This document shows, piece after piece, positions 17,072-26,400 of a stretch of 64,000 nucleotides of DNA (its first letter is position 1; the number at the start of each line of letters is the position of its first letter). Position numbers and translations under genes: made by a program. The notes under the pieces were generated by a model. That model ran no database searches, was not told where the DNA came from, and saw only the letters and a list, made by a program, of their open reading frames with translations. The stretch is from NCBI RefSeq assembly GCF_000482465.1, contig NZ_AXVJ01000041.1:62001-126000 (forward strand). The letters run 5' to 3'. The DNA comes from Runella limosa DSM 17973 (lineage in GTDB: Bacteria > Bacteroidota > Bacteroidia > Cytophagales > Spirosomataceae).

Positions 17072-18338
17072 TTTTTTGTCGTTTACGCCAATAATTTGCC
17101 AAAATAGACCCCGAAATGTTCATCCAAGGGCTAAACACCGTGGCAGGAAGTCCTACCGTGCCTAGTTTTCCCATGCTTCCTGCTAAACCCGAGGCCATGC
17201 CACCGTTTTGGAGTCCTACTTCAAAAGCAACAGTACGGCTGGAATTAACGTCTAAGCCAAACAAACGACTCAACCAATACCCAAAGAAATAACCAGCGGC
17301 ATTGTGAATGACCGAACAGATAAATAATAAAAAGCCTACCTTCATCAAGTTTTCGCGGCCAGCGGCGGTGGTCACCGTCGTGAAGTAAATGATGCCAAAC
17401 ATCGAAAAATAAGGCATTAGACTGTCCAGTTTTGGAAACCGAAGGGTAAGCAAATGATATAACACTCCCACGACAAACGCCCCCGCAAAAAAGCCCAAAA
17501 TCTCAAGAGATTGGAGTAGGGGCGTGGAGGTAATCGTTTCTTTGAAAAAAGCCCATGTTCCAAGTGGCAAAGTAAGAAGCCACAACAGGCAACTACCAAA
17601 AATAAACCAGACTTTTTGCCAAATGGCGGGTGTCGCGTTTTTGAGGTAATCGTGTAAAAGAGCCGCGCCGATGGGTACAATGATGATTTTGATAATTTCC
17701 ATCATCATGTCCACAAAATGCACCTCAATGAGCGTTCCTGCCAACAGTTTCATCAATAAGGGCGTCAAAAAAGGCGCAACCAAGGTCGCCATGGCGGTTA
17801 CGATAACGGATAAAACCAAATTGGCTTTGGCCAGATACACCATGACGTTGGAAGCCAAACCGCTTGAACATGAGCCAATCAGGATGATGCCAGCGGCGAT
17901 TTCAGGCTCAAAGTCAAAGATTTTGGTAAGTAATAGACCCATCAAAGGCATCACCGAAAAATGACACAAAAGCCCAATAATCACGCCCTTGCCCGTGGTG
18001 GCCAAACCCGAAAAGTCGCGGATGCTCATGTGGATTCCCATGCCAAACATGACCGTTTGGATAATTACTAAAATCAGCCATTTGTTACGTAAATCAAAAT
18101 CTCCCCACTTAGTGAAGGCCGAAGGGTAAATCATGCCCGCTACCACGGCCGCAATAATCCAAGTAGTATATTGATACCCTTTTAGCGACGGGATTGCACC
18201 AATGCCAATGGCCAAGGAAACCGCCAACGCCACAGCCGCAGGTTGCCAAAGGGCATCGGTGGAAGTGAATAGCCCAGCACCGAGTAGCACCACTGCCAAG
18301 CCACTGAGGTACAAGGCTATTTTTGAAAATTGTTTCAT
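17055..18338 (-). CDS. BASS-family (bile acid:Na+ symporter-like) membrane transporter
   Basis: The 427-residue protein has about ten hydrophobic segments. After two extra N-terminal helices (residues 7-55), the BASS core shows VMFGMGIHMSIRDFS, GVIIGLLCHFSVMPLMGLLL, then IILIGSCSSGLASNVMVYLAKANLVLSVIVTA, the characteristic crossover region, and later TVAFEVGLQNGGMASGLA. BASS proteins import organic acids such as bile acids, pyruvate, pantoate or 2-keto acids with sodium. Its start overlaps the racemase-family gene by 4 bases (ATGA) and its end overlaps the glycosidase gene by 17 bases, so all three are translationally coupled. A sugar-acid substrate is inferred from the RLP/DUF1537 neighbours. 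Confidence 0.85.
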   Translation of the reverse strand: MKQFSKIALYLSGLAVVLLGAGLFTSTDALWQPAAVALAVSLAIGIGAIPSLKGYQYTTWIIAAVVAGMIYPSAFTKWGDFDLRNKWLILVIIQTVMFGMGIHMSIRDFSGLATTGKGVIIGLLCHFSVMPLMGLLLTKIFDFEPEIAAGIILIGSCSSGLASNVMVYLAKANLVLSVIVTAMATLVAPFLTPLLMKLLAGTLIEVHFVDMMMEIIKIIIVPIGAALLHDYLKNATPAIWQKVWFIFGSCLLWLLTLPLGTWAFFKETITSTPLLQSLEILGFFAGAFVVGVLYHLLTLRFPKLDSLMPYFSMFGIIYFTTVTTAAGRENLMKVGFLLFICSVIHNAAGYFFGYWLSRLFGLDVNSSRTVAFEVGLQNGGMASGLAGSMGKLGTVGLPATVFSPWMNISGSILANYWRKRQKNDEHA

Positions 18339-18991
18339 AATACGGTTGCCAAATACGCCATCGCAATCGGTGGACTTGTCAAAATGAGGACTATTTTCTC
18401 TGATTCTGAAAGGGTATCGACGACCCGTGCCATCGAGGCTTGGGCTAGCACAATCACATCGACTTGGGTACTCAGCTCTTTCAGGGCTTTGGCCACCATT
18501 TGGTCGTGAAGGGCGGGATTACCGCCCATCAATGCCTCAAACGCGCCTTCGCACAAGACGGCCTTTAATTGAATATCTTTCCCTACAACCGCCGCACGAC
18601 GTTGCACTAAATCGGACGTGGGGGCGAGGGTAGTTGGTAACGTCGCGATGACTCCAATGCGCGAACCCGTTGCTACGGCTTGGTCGGCCATGGGTTGATC
18701 CACGCGGAGTACAGGCACTTGGGTGAGGTCGGCAGCTGCTTCCACGGCAGCACCAATGGACGAGCAGGTAAACATAATGTAATCAGCTCCCGCACTTTCG
18801 GCCGAGCCTGCGTAGTTGACTACCCGCCGCGCGGTATCAGCCCGCAGTTCGCCGCGACTAATCACTTGTTTAATGAGGCTATCGTCAACGATATTAAAGA
18901 CGTTGATATGCGGAATGTATTGTTTACAAAGTTCTTGAAAAACAGGTACTAAGGTTGCGGAGGTGTGAACCAATCCTAATGTTTTTGTCAT
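18335..18991 (-). CDS. Asp/Glu/hydantoin racemase superfamily protein
   Basis: The protein has 218 residues. It opens with LGLVHTSATLVPVFQELC. The first catalytic-cysteine loop is present (MFTCSSIGAAVEAA). At the second cysteine position the sequence is VLAQASMARV, with Ala in place of Cys, as in a subset of the family that cannot be a classical two-base racemase. Lyases and decarboxylase-like members (arylmalonate decarboxylase, maleate isomerase) also belong to this fold. It lies between the DUF1537 kinase and the BASS transporter. Its reaction here is unknown; an isomerase or acid-processing step in the same pathway is an inference. Confidence 0.75.
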   Translation of the reverse strand: MTKTLGLVHTSATLVPVFQELCKQYIPHINVFNIVDDSLIKQVISRGELRADTARRVVNYAGSAESAGADYIMFTCSSIGAAVEAAADLTQVPVLRVDQPMADQAVATGSRIGVIATLPTTLAPTSDLVQRRAAVVGKDIQLKAVLCEGAFEALMGGNPALHDQMVAKALKELSTQVDVIVLAQASMARVVDTLSESEKIVLILTSPPIAMAYLATVL

Positions 18992-19079
18992 CTTATATGT
19001 TAGTTAGCTTTGTATTCGTGATTTTGTTGCGTTCGCTGTTCTGTTGTGCTGTGCCCGTGGTTACTACTCCTAACCGCGG

Positions 19080-19099
19080 CTAGGTTTCTCAAAACCTAG
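19080..19099. repeat. Small perfect hairpin at the end of the kinase gene
   Basis: The arms CTAGGTTT and AAACCTAG enclose a 4-base loop. The repeat overlaps the last codon and stop of the DUF1537 gene. The related inverted sequence GGTTTTGAGAAACC recurs at 19114-19128, so the kinase C-terminus is partly built from repeat sequence. Confidence 0.5.
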
Positions 19100-20505
19100 T
19101 GTTTGATGTCGTCGGGGTTTTGAGAAACCCCAAGCACGGTTTCGTAATAATTCTCAGCACCTACTTGGCCTCCTTTGAAAACAACTTGTTTCCCATCCAG
19201 CGCCGATGAAGGAGCATGGGCTAAACAAATGGGCGCACCTGGCGTTAGTGGAGCGAGCATTTCAACGGCCTCAATCCCCATCGCACGGGCGGCATAGCTG
19301 GAGGTATCGCCACCTGCCACGACTACGCGTTGCACGTTGGTTTGAGCTACCACTTCTTGCGCTACTGTTCCTAAAGCATTCCCGAAAAGCTGCCCCGTCC
19401 GCGAACGAATTTCTGCGGGCGTTAGCCCTTTTTGCTCAAAAATGGCATTCGTTTGGGCGATGCGTGGGTCTTGGTTGTCTTTGCTGGTATGGACAATAAC
19501 CGATTGGCCTCGACGAATTGTTTGGACAGCTTCTTGGATGATAATTTCTAAAACTTCTAACGTATTTTCTGCTTCAACCACGGCGGCGGTGTCAATGCCC
19601 AAAGAGGCAAAACCGTGTTTTTCAGCCCACGCAATTTGCCGTGCCGATATGGGAGAGCAACTGCCCGAAATAACCAAAATAGGTGTATCAATGTCAACCG
19701 ACTTCCAAGCGGTACGGGCTTGAAGCTGCCCCGTTTGTTGCCAATACGCTCCTAACGCACTTCCAATGCCCGACGAACCTACCGAAAAAAGCGGCACGTG
19801 TGAAGGGGCATTTTCCTCCAAAAGCTTACCGATGCGGGGTAAGTGATGGTCGTATAAGGCATCAAAAAGGATATTGTCAAAACCTTTTTGTAATACTTCT
19901 TGAAAGGGAACAGAAGGCTCAGGTTGTTCAATCTGTAAAATATCAAAAAGCCCCGTCGTGCGTTCCGTTTGTTGGGCTAAATGCAAGCGCAAGTCGCTTT
20001 CGTGGGCAGGAGTGATGGGGTGAACGCTCATCGAAGGGTGGCGGTCGAGGCGGTGAATAACTCCTTGGCTACCAATGCCCATGCGCGCGAACAGGTTTCC
20101 GAAGGCACAATAACGCCCCAGTGAAGGTGCCGCGACCAAAATGGGAACCCACGGCGATTGGAATACTTCTGCGCCGATTTCAATGGCTTTGCCAATGTTC
20201 CCAATGCTAGGAGAGGAGTCGAACGTGGAGCAAACTTTGTAATGAACGTGGCGCGGAGAAAGCGATTTAAGGGCTTTAAAAGTGGGCAAAAGCTCCCGTT
20301 CCATGTCGGCGGGCGAAAGTGAGCGCGAAAGCCCCGCAATGCCAATGGCTTGTAAACCTTCGTACTGGCGAACTTGCTCAACGGTAGGAGGTTCGATAAA
20401 CAACACCGTACGTGCTCCTGAGGTACTCATGGATTCGAGCGCGTCGGTTGAACCCGTAAAGTCGTCACCGTAAAAAGCCAATAAGAGTGGGTTTGGTTGT
20501 GGCAT
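19096..20505 (-). CDS. DUF1537 four-carbon acid sugar kinase family protein (3-oxo-isoapionate kinase-like)
   Basis: The 469-residue protein opens with the family signature LLAFYGDDFTGSTDALE (N-terminal substrate domain). The C-terminal nucleotide domain carries VVVAGGDTSSYAARAMGIEAVEML and the terminal GKQVVFKGGQVG. DUF1537 enzymes phosphorylate threonate, erythronate and, when next to a RuBisCO-like gene, 3-oxo-isoapionate (OiaK). The GDDFTGSTD/GGDTSS variant is the one I associate with RLP-linked members. It is the gene after the RLP (114-base gap), so phosphorylation of the RLP substrate is the leading hypothesis. Specificity is not proven by sequence. Confidence 0.85.
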   Translation of the reverse strand: MPQPNPLLLAFYGDDFTGSTDALESMSTSGARTVLFIEPPTVEQVRQYEGLQAIGIAGLSRSLSPADMERELLPTFKALKSLSPRHVHYKVCSTFDSSPSIGNIGKAIEIGAEVFQSPWVPILVAAPSLGRYCAFGNLFARMGIGSQGVIHRLDRHPSMSVHPITPAHESDLRLHLAQQTERTTGLFDILQIEQPEPSVPFQEVLQKGFDNILFDALYDHHLPRIGKLLEENAPSHVPLFSVGSSGIGSALGAYWQQTGQLQARTAWKSVDIDTPILVISGSCSPISARQIAWAEKHGFASLGIDTAAVVEAENTLEVLEIIIQEAVQTIRRGQSVIVHTSKDNQDPRIAQTNAIFEQKGLTPAEIRSRTGQLFGNALGTVAQEVVAQTNVQRVVVAGGDTSSYAARAMGIEAVEMLAPLTPGAPICLAHAPSSALDGKQVVFKGGQVGAENYYETVLGVSQNPDDIKH

Positions 20506-20539
20506 TGTAAAGGTAAAGGCAATGTTATTTAATATAGCT

Positions 20540-20583
20540 ATGTTTTCTATGTGAAAAAACTATCTGAGCTATGTGTTCACCTG
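20540..20583. repeat. CTATGTG-type repeat in the RLP-kinase spacer
   Basis: The spacer contains CTATGTTTTCTATGTG followed by GCTATGTGTTCAC, the same words as the hairpins at 23420-23480 and 36703-36792. It looks like a degenerate member of that dispersed family. Confidence 0.45.
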
Positions 20584-20619
20584 AAAAGTTTCGTACACCC
20601 TTCTAATTTCATGTCGCCT

Positions 20620-21879
20620 TTAGGCAGGGATAAACTTCATTGATTTCCCAAACTTTTCTACTGATTTTCCAAATTCGGGGTAAAACTGAGCAGCTTCTTC
20701 TACGCTCCAGCCGTTTACAGCCGCTTCCCACGCTTGTTTTAGGGCAATTACACCCGCTTGGGGGCCGCTAGGGTGTGCCATAATGCCGCCGCCTGCCATG
20801 TAGAGCAAGTCCACCGTTTGCGTACGGCGGTAGGTTTCGGGTGCTTGCCCACCCCACTGCCCCGACGAAACGACAGGCAGTACCTCAAAACCTCCTAACA
20901 AGGGTTGGCGGCAGGCTTCTATGGAACGGACTACGGAATCATCACTTTCCCAAAATTTATTTTGAATGCCATTGACGTGGATTTGGTCAACCCCCACCAA
21001 GCGCCAAAGCTTTTGGTAAGCTACAAAGTCGATTCCTAACAGCGGGTGGCGGGTTAACATGCCCCAGCCGTTGCGGTGGGCGTGAACAGGAAGTGCGCCT
21101 TGGTCACAGATTTTTTTGACGGCCGATAGTCCAACGGTATTGATACTTACCATGGCGCAGGTAGCACCTGCTTTGAGCAAGTATTCGTACCGACGAAGCA
21201 TCGAATCTATTTCATCGCTGAGGTTGAAGGCATACATTACTTTTTTGCCCGTAGCGTCCGCGTGGCGATTAATGACGTCCATGACCGCGTCCACGCGTGC
21301 TTCAAAGGTAGAATTAGCCGACGAAGACATGAGTTCGTCGTCTTTGACAAAATCAATGCCTGCTTCGGCAAGCGTTTTTACCAAAGTTGCGGTTTGCTCG
21401 GCGGCCAACCCTATGCTTGGTTTGATGATGGTGCCAATGAGCGGACGATCATACACTTGGGTCAACGTACGACAGCCTTCGATTCCAAAACGAGGTCCAA
21501 CAAAATGGTTGCGAAAAGAGTCAGGCACGTCTAAGTCCATGAGTTTTAGCCCTGTGAACTGAGACAGTTCGTACAAATTGCCCTGCAAGGTGGAAATCAT
21601 CACGGGCAAATTATACCCAAAGTTTTCGACCGACCAAGATACTGTGAGTTTGGCGCGGTGGTATTCGTCGTAGCCTTCAGCACCAGGCAAAGCGGGTTGC
21701 GAAACCGTTTCCAACAGTTCGATTGATTCTACCTTGGCAGCAAAACGCTCTTTTAATTCATCCGTTTCTCCAGGGATAGCCACAAAAGTGCCGCTGGATT
21801 GTTCACCAGCCAACACTTTGGCAGCCTTTTCAACGTCAAAAGGCGTTTCAATAAAATAAGTAGCAGATATGCGTTCCAT
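20620..21879 (-). CDS. RuBisCO-like protein (RLP; candidate 3-oxo-isoapionate-4-phosphate decarboxylase or transcarboxylase)
   Basis: The 419-residue protein is a RuBisCO large-subunit homologue with the key enolising residues. K153 (GTIIKPS) matches RuBisCO K175. K179, D181 and E182 in FVKDDE match the carbamylated K201 and metal ligands D203/E204. H268 (HAHRNGWG) matches H294 and H301 (HVNG) matches H327. K308, seven residues after H301, falls at the loop-6 K334 position. A phosphate-binding AGGG lies at 362-365. It is shorter than true RuBisCO and has no small-subunit neighbour. Its partner is the DUF1537 kinase, which points to the D-apionate branch (OiaX/OiaT-type RLPs) rather than methionine salvage. 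Decarboxylase versus transcarboxylase/hydrolase cannot be decided here. Confidence 0.85.
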   Translation of the reverse strand: MERISATYFIETPFDVEKAAKVLAGEQSSGTFVAIPGETDELKERFAAKVESIELLETVSQPALPGAEGYDEYHRAKLTVSWSVENFGYNLPVMISTLQGNLYELSQFTGLKLMDLDVPDSFRNHFVGPRFGIEGCRTLTQVYDRPLIGTIIKPSIGLAAEQTATLVKTLAEAGIDFVKDDELMSSSANSTFEARVDAVMDVINRHADATGKKVMYAFNLSDEIDSMLRRYEYLLKAGATCAMVSINTVGLSAVKKICDQGALPVHAHRNGWGMLTRHPLLGIDFVAYQKLWRLVGVDQIHVNGIQNKFWESDDSVVRSIEACRQPLLGGFEVLPVVSSGQWGGQAPETYRRTQTVDLLYMAGGGIMAHPSGPQAGVIALKQAWEAAVNGWSVEEAAQFYPEFGKSVEKFGKSMKFIPA

Positions 21880-21916
21880 TTAAAACGGAGGCTAGTTAAG
21901 GTGGTTAAATGGGGGA

Positions 21917-21966
21917 GAGACGCTGGTTAAAACGCTCTGAATTTCAAAGATTTTAGCCAGCGTCTC
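21917..21966 (-). promoter_or_regulatory. Intergenic hairpin between SusD and RLP genes
   Basis: Arms 21917-21932 and 21951-21966 (GAGACGCTGG...) pair over 16 bp with one mismatch around an 18-base loop. There is no U tract on the minus strand, so it is more likely an RNA-stabilising or processing hairpin than a terminator. It could set different levels for SusCD and the cytoplasmic enzymes. Confidence 0.5.
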
Positions 21967-21985
21967 CTACTTGCAACTCTATGAT

Positions 21986-23401
21986 TTAATACCCTGCATT
22001 TTGGGTAATTTTACCGTTTTGATCTCTGACTACGTTAGGGATTGGAATCAGCAATTTAGCTTGAGAGACACTTTTGCCCTTGGCCGCCAACACGGTGAGT
22101 GCGCGATTGGTACGTTTGAGGTCAAACCAGCGTTGAAATTCAAAGGCAAGCTCTACGCGGCGCTCGTGCTCGGTAGCGGCTTCGATGGTACTGTATTTTG
22201 AAGGATAGGCGGCTGTACCAAACTCTGGCACTCCCGCTCTTTTTCTCACTTGGTTGAGGTATTGCGCATCTCCCGTAGCTTCGGTCAACAACAACAGCAC
22301 GTCGGCATAGCGCAATACCATAAAGTTGTTGTTGGCCGCAATGCGTTGTCCGATGATAGGAGCCGTTTTGTCTTGCCATTTTTTAGGAAATTTTACCTTT
22401 GTAAATGTTCCTTTGGCATCCGTAAAACCCGTATCAATTGAAGCAACACGTCGTGCGTCGCCTGTTTCGTATTCGTTCCAAGTATCATCAACCACTTGGT
22501 TCATGCCACTTCCGTAAAAACCAAGGGCGTTGGAGTTGGGGAAAAAGCCGAGGTAATAGTCGCTGAAAGGAGCCGTTGACGACCCTCCCAAGTATTGAAT
22601 TTCAAAAATAGATTCTTTGGTATTTTTTGTTTTGGCATCCCAAAGTGTCGCATAGCTGGGAAGCAATTGGTACTGACCGCTATTAACTACCTCTTTTAAG
22701 GCAGTCGCAGCGTTGGTTTTATCTCCCATGGTCAAATACACTTTACCCAACAACGCTTGTGCCGCTCCTTTTGATACTTTTCCTGCTCCTGCTGCCGAGG
22801 CTAATGGAAGTTTACTTGCCGCAAACTGCAAGTCTTTGACAATTTGAGCATATACTTCCGTAACGGGGGAACGCAACACGCCGTAGCTTTCTTCGGCTGT
22901 GATGGGCTTAGTCACAAGCGGAATCTCACCCCAAATCTGCACCATTTGGAAGTAATAAAGGGAGCGTAAAAACATCATTTCACCCTTTACTTTGTCTTTG
23001 TAGGCTGCGTCCACGTCGGCCGTTTCGATTTTATCGAGTACAATGTTAATGTTGTACAAAGAGCGGTAAAAATCTTGCCAAAACTGATACACCATCGTAT
23101 TGGCAGGCGCGAGGGTATAATCGCGAAACTGCCATTTATCGGCCATGTTTCCTGAAATGTTCAGAATTGTCACGTTGTCGCCCATCAATTCACCCGTATA
23201 TGAAACAGGCCCTTCGGGGTTATAAATCGTGTAAAGGGTGGCGTAAGCGGCGTTGGAAGCCAAGTCAAAGTCAGCCTTTGTTTTGAAAAAATTCCCTGCG
23301 TTGGGATTGGAAACAGGCGCTAATTGAAGAAAAGAATCGCTGCAACTGCTCATCACCATTCCTGTGAGGCAGACTGCTAATATGTGTTTGAACTTGTTCA
23401 T
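21986..23401 (-). CDS. SusD/RagB-family outer-membrane glycan-binding lipoprotein
   Basis: I use the ATG at 23401, which begins a lipoprotein signal (MNKFKHILAVCLTGMVMSSC); a start 11 codons upstream falls in a repeat. The 471-residue protein has the SusD architecture: an N-terminal TPR-like part (FDLASNAAYATLYTIY, FWQDFYRSLYNINIVLDKI, KGEMMFLRSLYYFQMVQIWGEIPLV) and the C-terminal FMVLRYADVLLLLTEA ... RRVELAFEFQRWFDLKR typical of the family. It forms the lid of the SusC transporter encoded just upstream and binds the incoming oligosaccharide at the cell surface. Confidence 0.95.
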   Translation of the reverse strand: MNKFKHILAVCLTGMVMSSCSDSFLQLAPVSNPNAGNFFKTKADFDLASNAAYATLYTIYNPEGPVSYTGELMGDNVTILNISGNMADKWQFRDYTLAPANTMVYQFWQDFYRSLYNINIVLDKIETADVDAAYKDKVKGEMMFLRSLYYFQMVQIWGEIPLVTKPITAEESYGVLRSPVTEVYAQIVKDLQFAASKLPLASAAGAGKVSKGAAQALLGKVYLTMGDKTNAATALKEVVNSGQYQLLPSYATLWDAKTKNTKESIFEIQYLGGSSTAPFSDYYLGFFPNSNALGFYGSGMNQVVDDTWNEYETGDARRVASIDTGFTDAKGTFTKVKFPKKWQDKTAPIIGQRIAANNNFMVLRYADVLLLLTEATGDAQYLNQVRKRAGVPEFGTAAYPSKYSTIEAATEHERRVELAFEFQRWFDLKRTNRALTVLAAKGKSVSQAKLLIPIPNVVRDQNGKITQNAGY

Positions 23402-23419
23402 TGTGTTATGTTTTTTATT

Positions 23420-23480
23420 ACCACATAGGTACATAGACGATTTTCACAGTAGAAAACATAGAAATTAATCACTATGTGGT
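23420..23480. repeat. Hairpin repeat between SusC and SusD genes
   Basis: ACCACATAG and CTATGTGGT are perfect 9-base inverted arms at the ends of this spacer, with an inner ACATAGA/TCTATG-like pair. The same words occur at 20540-20583 and 36703-36792. Confidence 0.55.
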
Positions 23481-23488
23481 AAATGAAA

Positions 23489-26400
23489 TTAAAAATCAAC
23501 CTTGACACCTACTGTAATCACGCGTGGAAGTGGGTATGAACCGTAGTCAACGCCTTGGAAAGCACCAGGAACGGGCGCATTTCCGCTGGTGTATGAGCCC
23601 GAAGTCTCCATGCTGCTACTGTACGAAGTCGTGCCGTAAGTGGTGTTTTCAGGGTCATAGCCGTCTTTGTATTTCGAAAGGATAAACACGTTTTCGGCGT
23701 TGACATATACCCGCGCTGATTTCATGTTCATCTTGCTCAATAGCTTGCTCGGAATGGCGTACGAAACGCGGATGTTTTTCATGCGCAAGAACGAAGCATC
23801 GCTTACCCAATACGACGAAAACTGCTTTTGCAACCCTTGGTAACTTACGTTGGGTTTGAAGTGAATGCCGTCCCCTGGGTCGCTTTCGGAGCGCCAGTAG
23901 TTGTACATGCTTGCGTAGAAGTTACGGCCGTTGTCCCACGTTCCTAAGTAACGGATGTTGTTGTTGGCGATTTCGCCGCCGTATGATCCTTGAAGCATAA
24001 ACGATAAGTCAAAGCCCTTGTAAGTGAAGGTGTTGGTCATTCCCGCAATGAAGTCAGGTTGGTTGTTGCCAATGATGGTGCGGTCGGCGTCGGTGATTTT
24101 GCCATCGCCGTTTACGTCGCGTACTTTCGGGTCGCCTGGGGTAGTGCTGGCGTGGTGCGGATAGGCGTCCACTTCGGCTTGGTTTTTAAACACCCCGTCG
24201 AAAATATATCCGTAGAAGTTAGAAACGGGTTGGCCTACTTCCGTCCGAACCGTCACGACGTTGTCAACGTACTGGATAGGCGCGTTGCCTGAGCCGAGTT
24301 GAAGTACTTTGTTGCGGTTGCGAGAGAAGTTAAAATCCGTCGTCCACTTAAATTCGCCTACGGTGTTTTTGGTTGAAATGTTCAATTCAATCCCACGGTT
24401 ACGCATTTTACCAATGTTGGTCAACTGGCTTGAAAAACCTGTGATGTCAGGCACGGGAACAAACAGGAGCATGTCGCGGGTAAGGGAGTTATAAAATTCT
24501 ACCGAACCCGAAATACGGTTGTTCAATATGCCCACATCCAAACCGAGGTTAAACATGTTGGTTTTTTCCCATTTCAAATTGGGATTGGCGATGCTGCTGA
24601 CGCGCAAGCCGTTGTTCATGGTGCTTCCATACACATAATTGGAAGCAGCCAACAAACTCACCGCTCCGTAGTTCGGGATTTGGTTGTTACCCGTTACACC
24701 GTAGCTGACGCGGAGTTTGAGGTTGTTGATATTTTTCAAACTGCTCATAAAAGCCTCGTCCGAAATCAACCAACCTGCCGATACCGATGGGAAATAGCCC
24801 CATTTATTGTTGTCACCAAAGCGCGACATTCCATCGCGGCGAATGGTTCCTGTCAAGAAATAACGATTGTTGAAATTGTACTGCAAACGTGCAATGTATG
24901 ACAGCAACGACCATTCGCTGGCGGTGGTGTTTCCTGCCGTCACCGTCCCTGCGTTGAGGGTGTGTACCAAGTCGTTGGGGAAATTATTGGCCGCTACGTA
25001 CATGGTTTCGTCGCGCTGTTTTTGCGATGTATAACCGATCAAACCCGTGAGTGAATGGTCGCCGATTTGTTTGTCGTACGTCAATGTGTTTTCACTCAAC
25101 CAGTTGAACATATAGCTGTTGCCTGCGTTGGCTTGTGCAGCCAATACGGCTGAGTAGCCATATTTTTGTTTGTCGTTCCAGTAAAAGTGGTTACGCGTGT
25201 TGAAAAGGTTGCCACTGAGGCTGGTACGAAACTTGAGGTTTTTCAAAATGTTGTATTCCAAATAGGCTGTTCCTAAAGTATTGAACGATTTGGTGCCTTT
25301 GTCCACCTCACGGGTGAGCGAGTAAGGATGCCAAAGGTTCATGTCGCCAAAGGCCGTAAAACGGAACCAAGTAGAATTGGGATCGCGGTAGCCGAGGTTA
25401 CCATTTTCGTTGTAAACAGGAAAATGCGGGTTGCTCTGCAAGCCTAAGCTAATGACATCGCTTTTACCTTTTGTGCCTTCCGTACGGTCAAAAATGCTCG
25501 TTACACCCAAGTTTAAGCCTATCGTCAATTTGTCAGTGACCATCGTTTTTACGTTAGAACGGAGAGCCAAACGCTTGTAGTAGTTCATGTCCAAAATAGC
25601 CGTTTGGTCTAAATACGCCCCCGAAAACATGTACTGCGTTTTTTCAGTCCCACCCGATACCGAGATTTGACCGTTGTACATCGGTGCCGTTCTAAACATC
25701 ACATCTTGCCAGTTGGTACCAGCGCCAAATTGCTGTGGATTGGTCAAGAAATCTTCAGGAATTTTCAACAAGGTAGGGCGTAGCGCATTTCCGTCAGTGG
25801 CTTTGCCGCCTGCCGCAATCCAAGCGTTGTTTTTGGCATCAACGTAGGTACGGATAAATTGCTGCGCATCCATCATTTCGATTTGACGGGCTACTTTTTG
25901 CGAGCCATATTCGAGGTTTACACTAACACTTGGCTTGCCTGCTTTGCCGAGTTTGGTGGTTACAATCACCACTCCGCTCGACCCGCGCGACCCGTAAATA
26001 GCCGCCGACGAAGCATCTTTTAGCACTTCTACCGACTCAATGTCTTGTGGGTTAATCATGTTGAGGTTGAAGTTTTCCAAAGGCACACCGTCAACCACCA
26101 ACAGCGGGTTCGTCCCTGCCGTAATGGAGCTTACCCCGCGAATTTTAATGAACGGTGACGAACCTGGTGCGCCTTGTGCTTGCGAAATATTGACCCCAGC
26201 CACTTGCCCCGCCAAGGACTGCGCCACGTTGCTAAACGAACGGTCTTGGAATTGCTTGTTGTTGATGGACGCAACGGCGCCCGTCACGGCACGTTTGCTT
26301 TGAGTACCATAGCCCACCACAACAACTTCGTTCAAGATTTTGCTGGAAGGTAGTAGTGAGATGTTGATAATTGAACGTTTGTTGATGGCGATTTCCTGCG

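Noticed and set aside
20620-21879. Methionine-salvage RLP (MtnW-type enolase)
   Set aside because: No other methionine-salvage gene is near, and the partner is a DUF1537 kinase.
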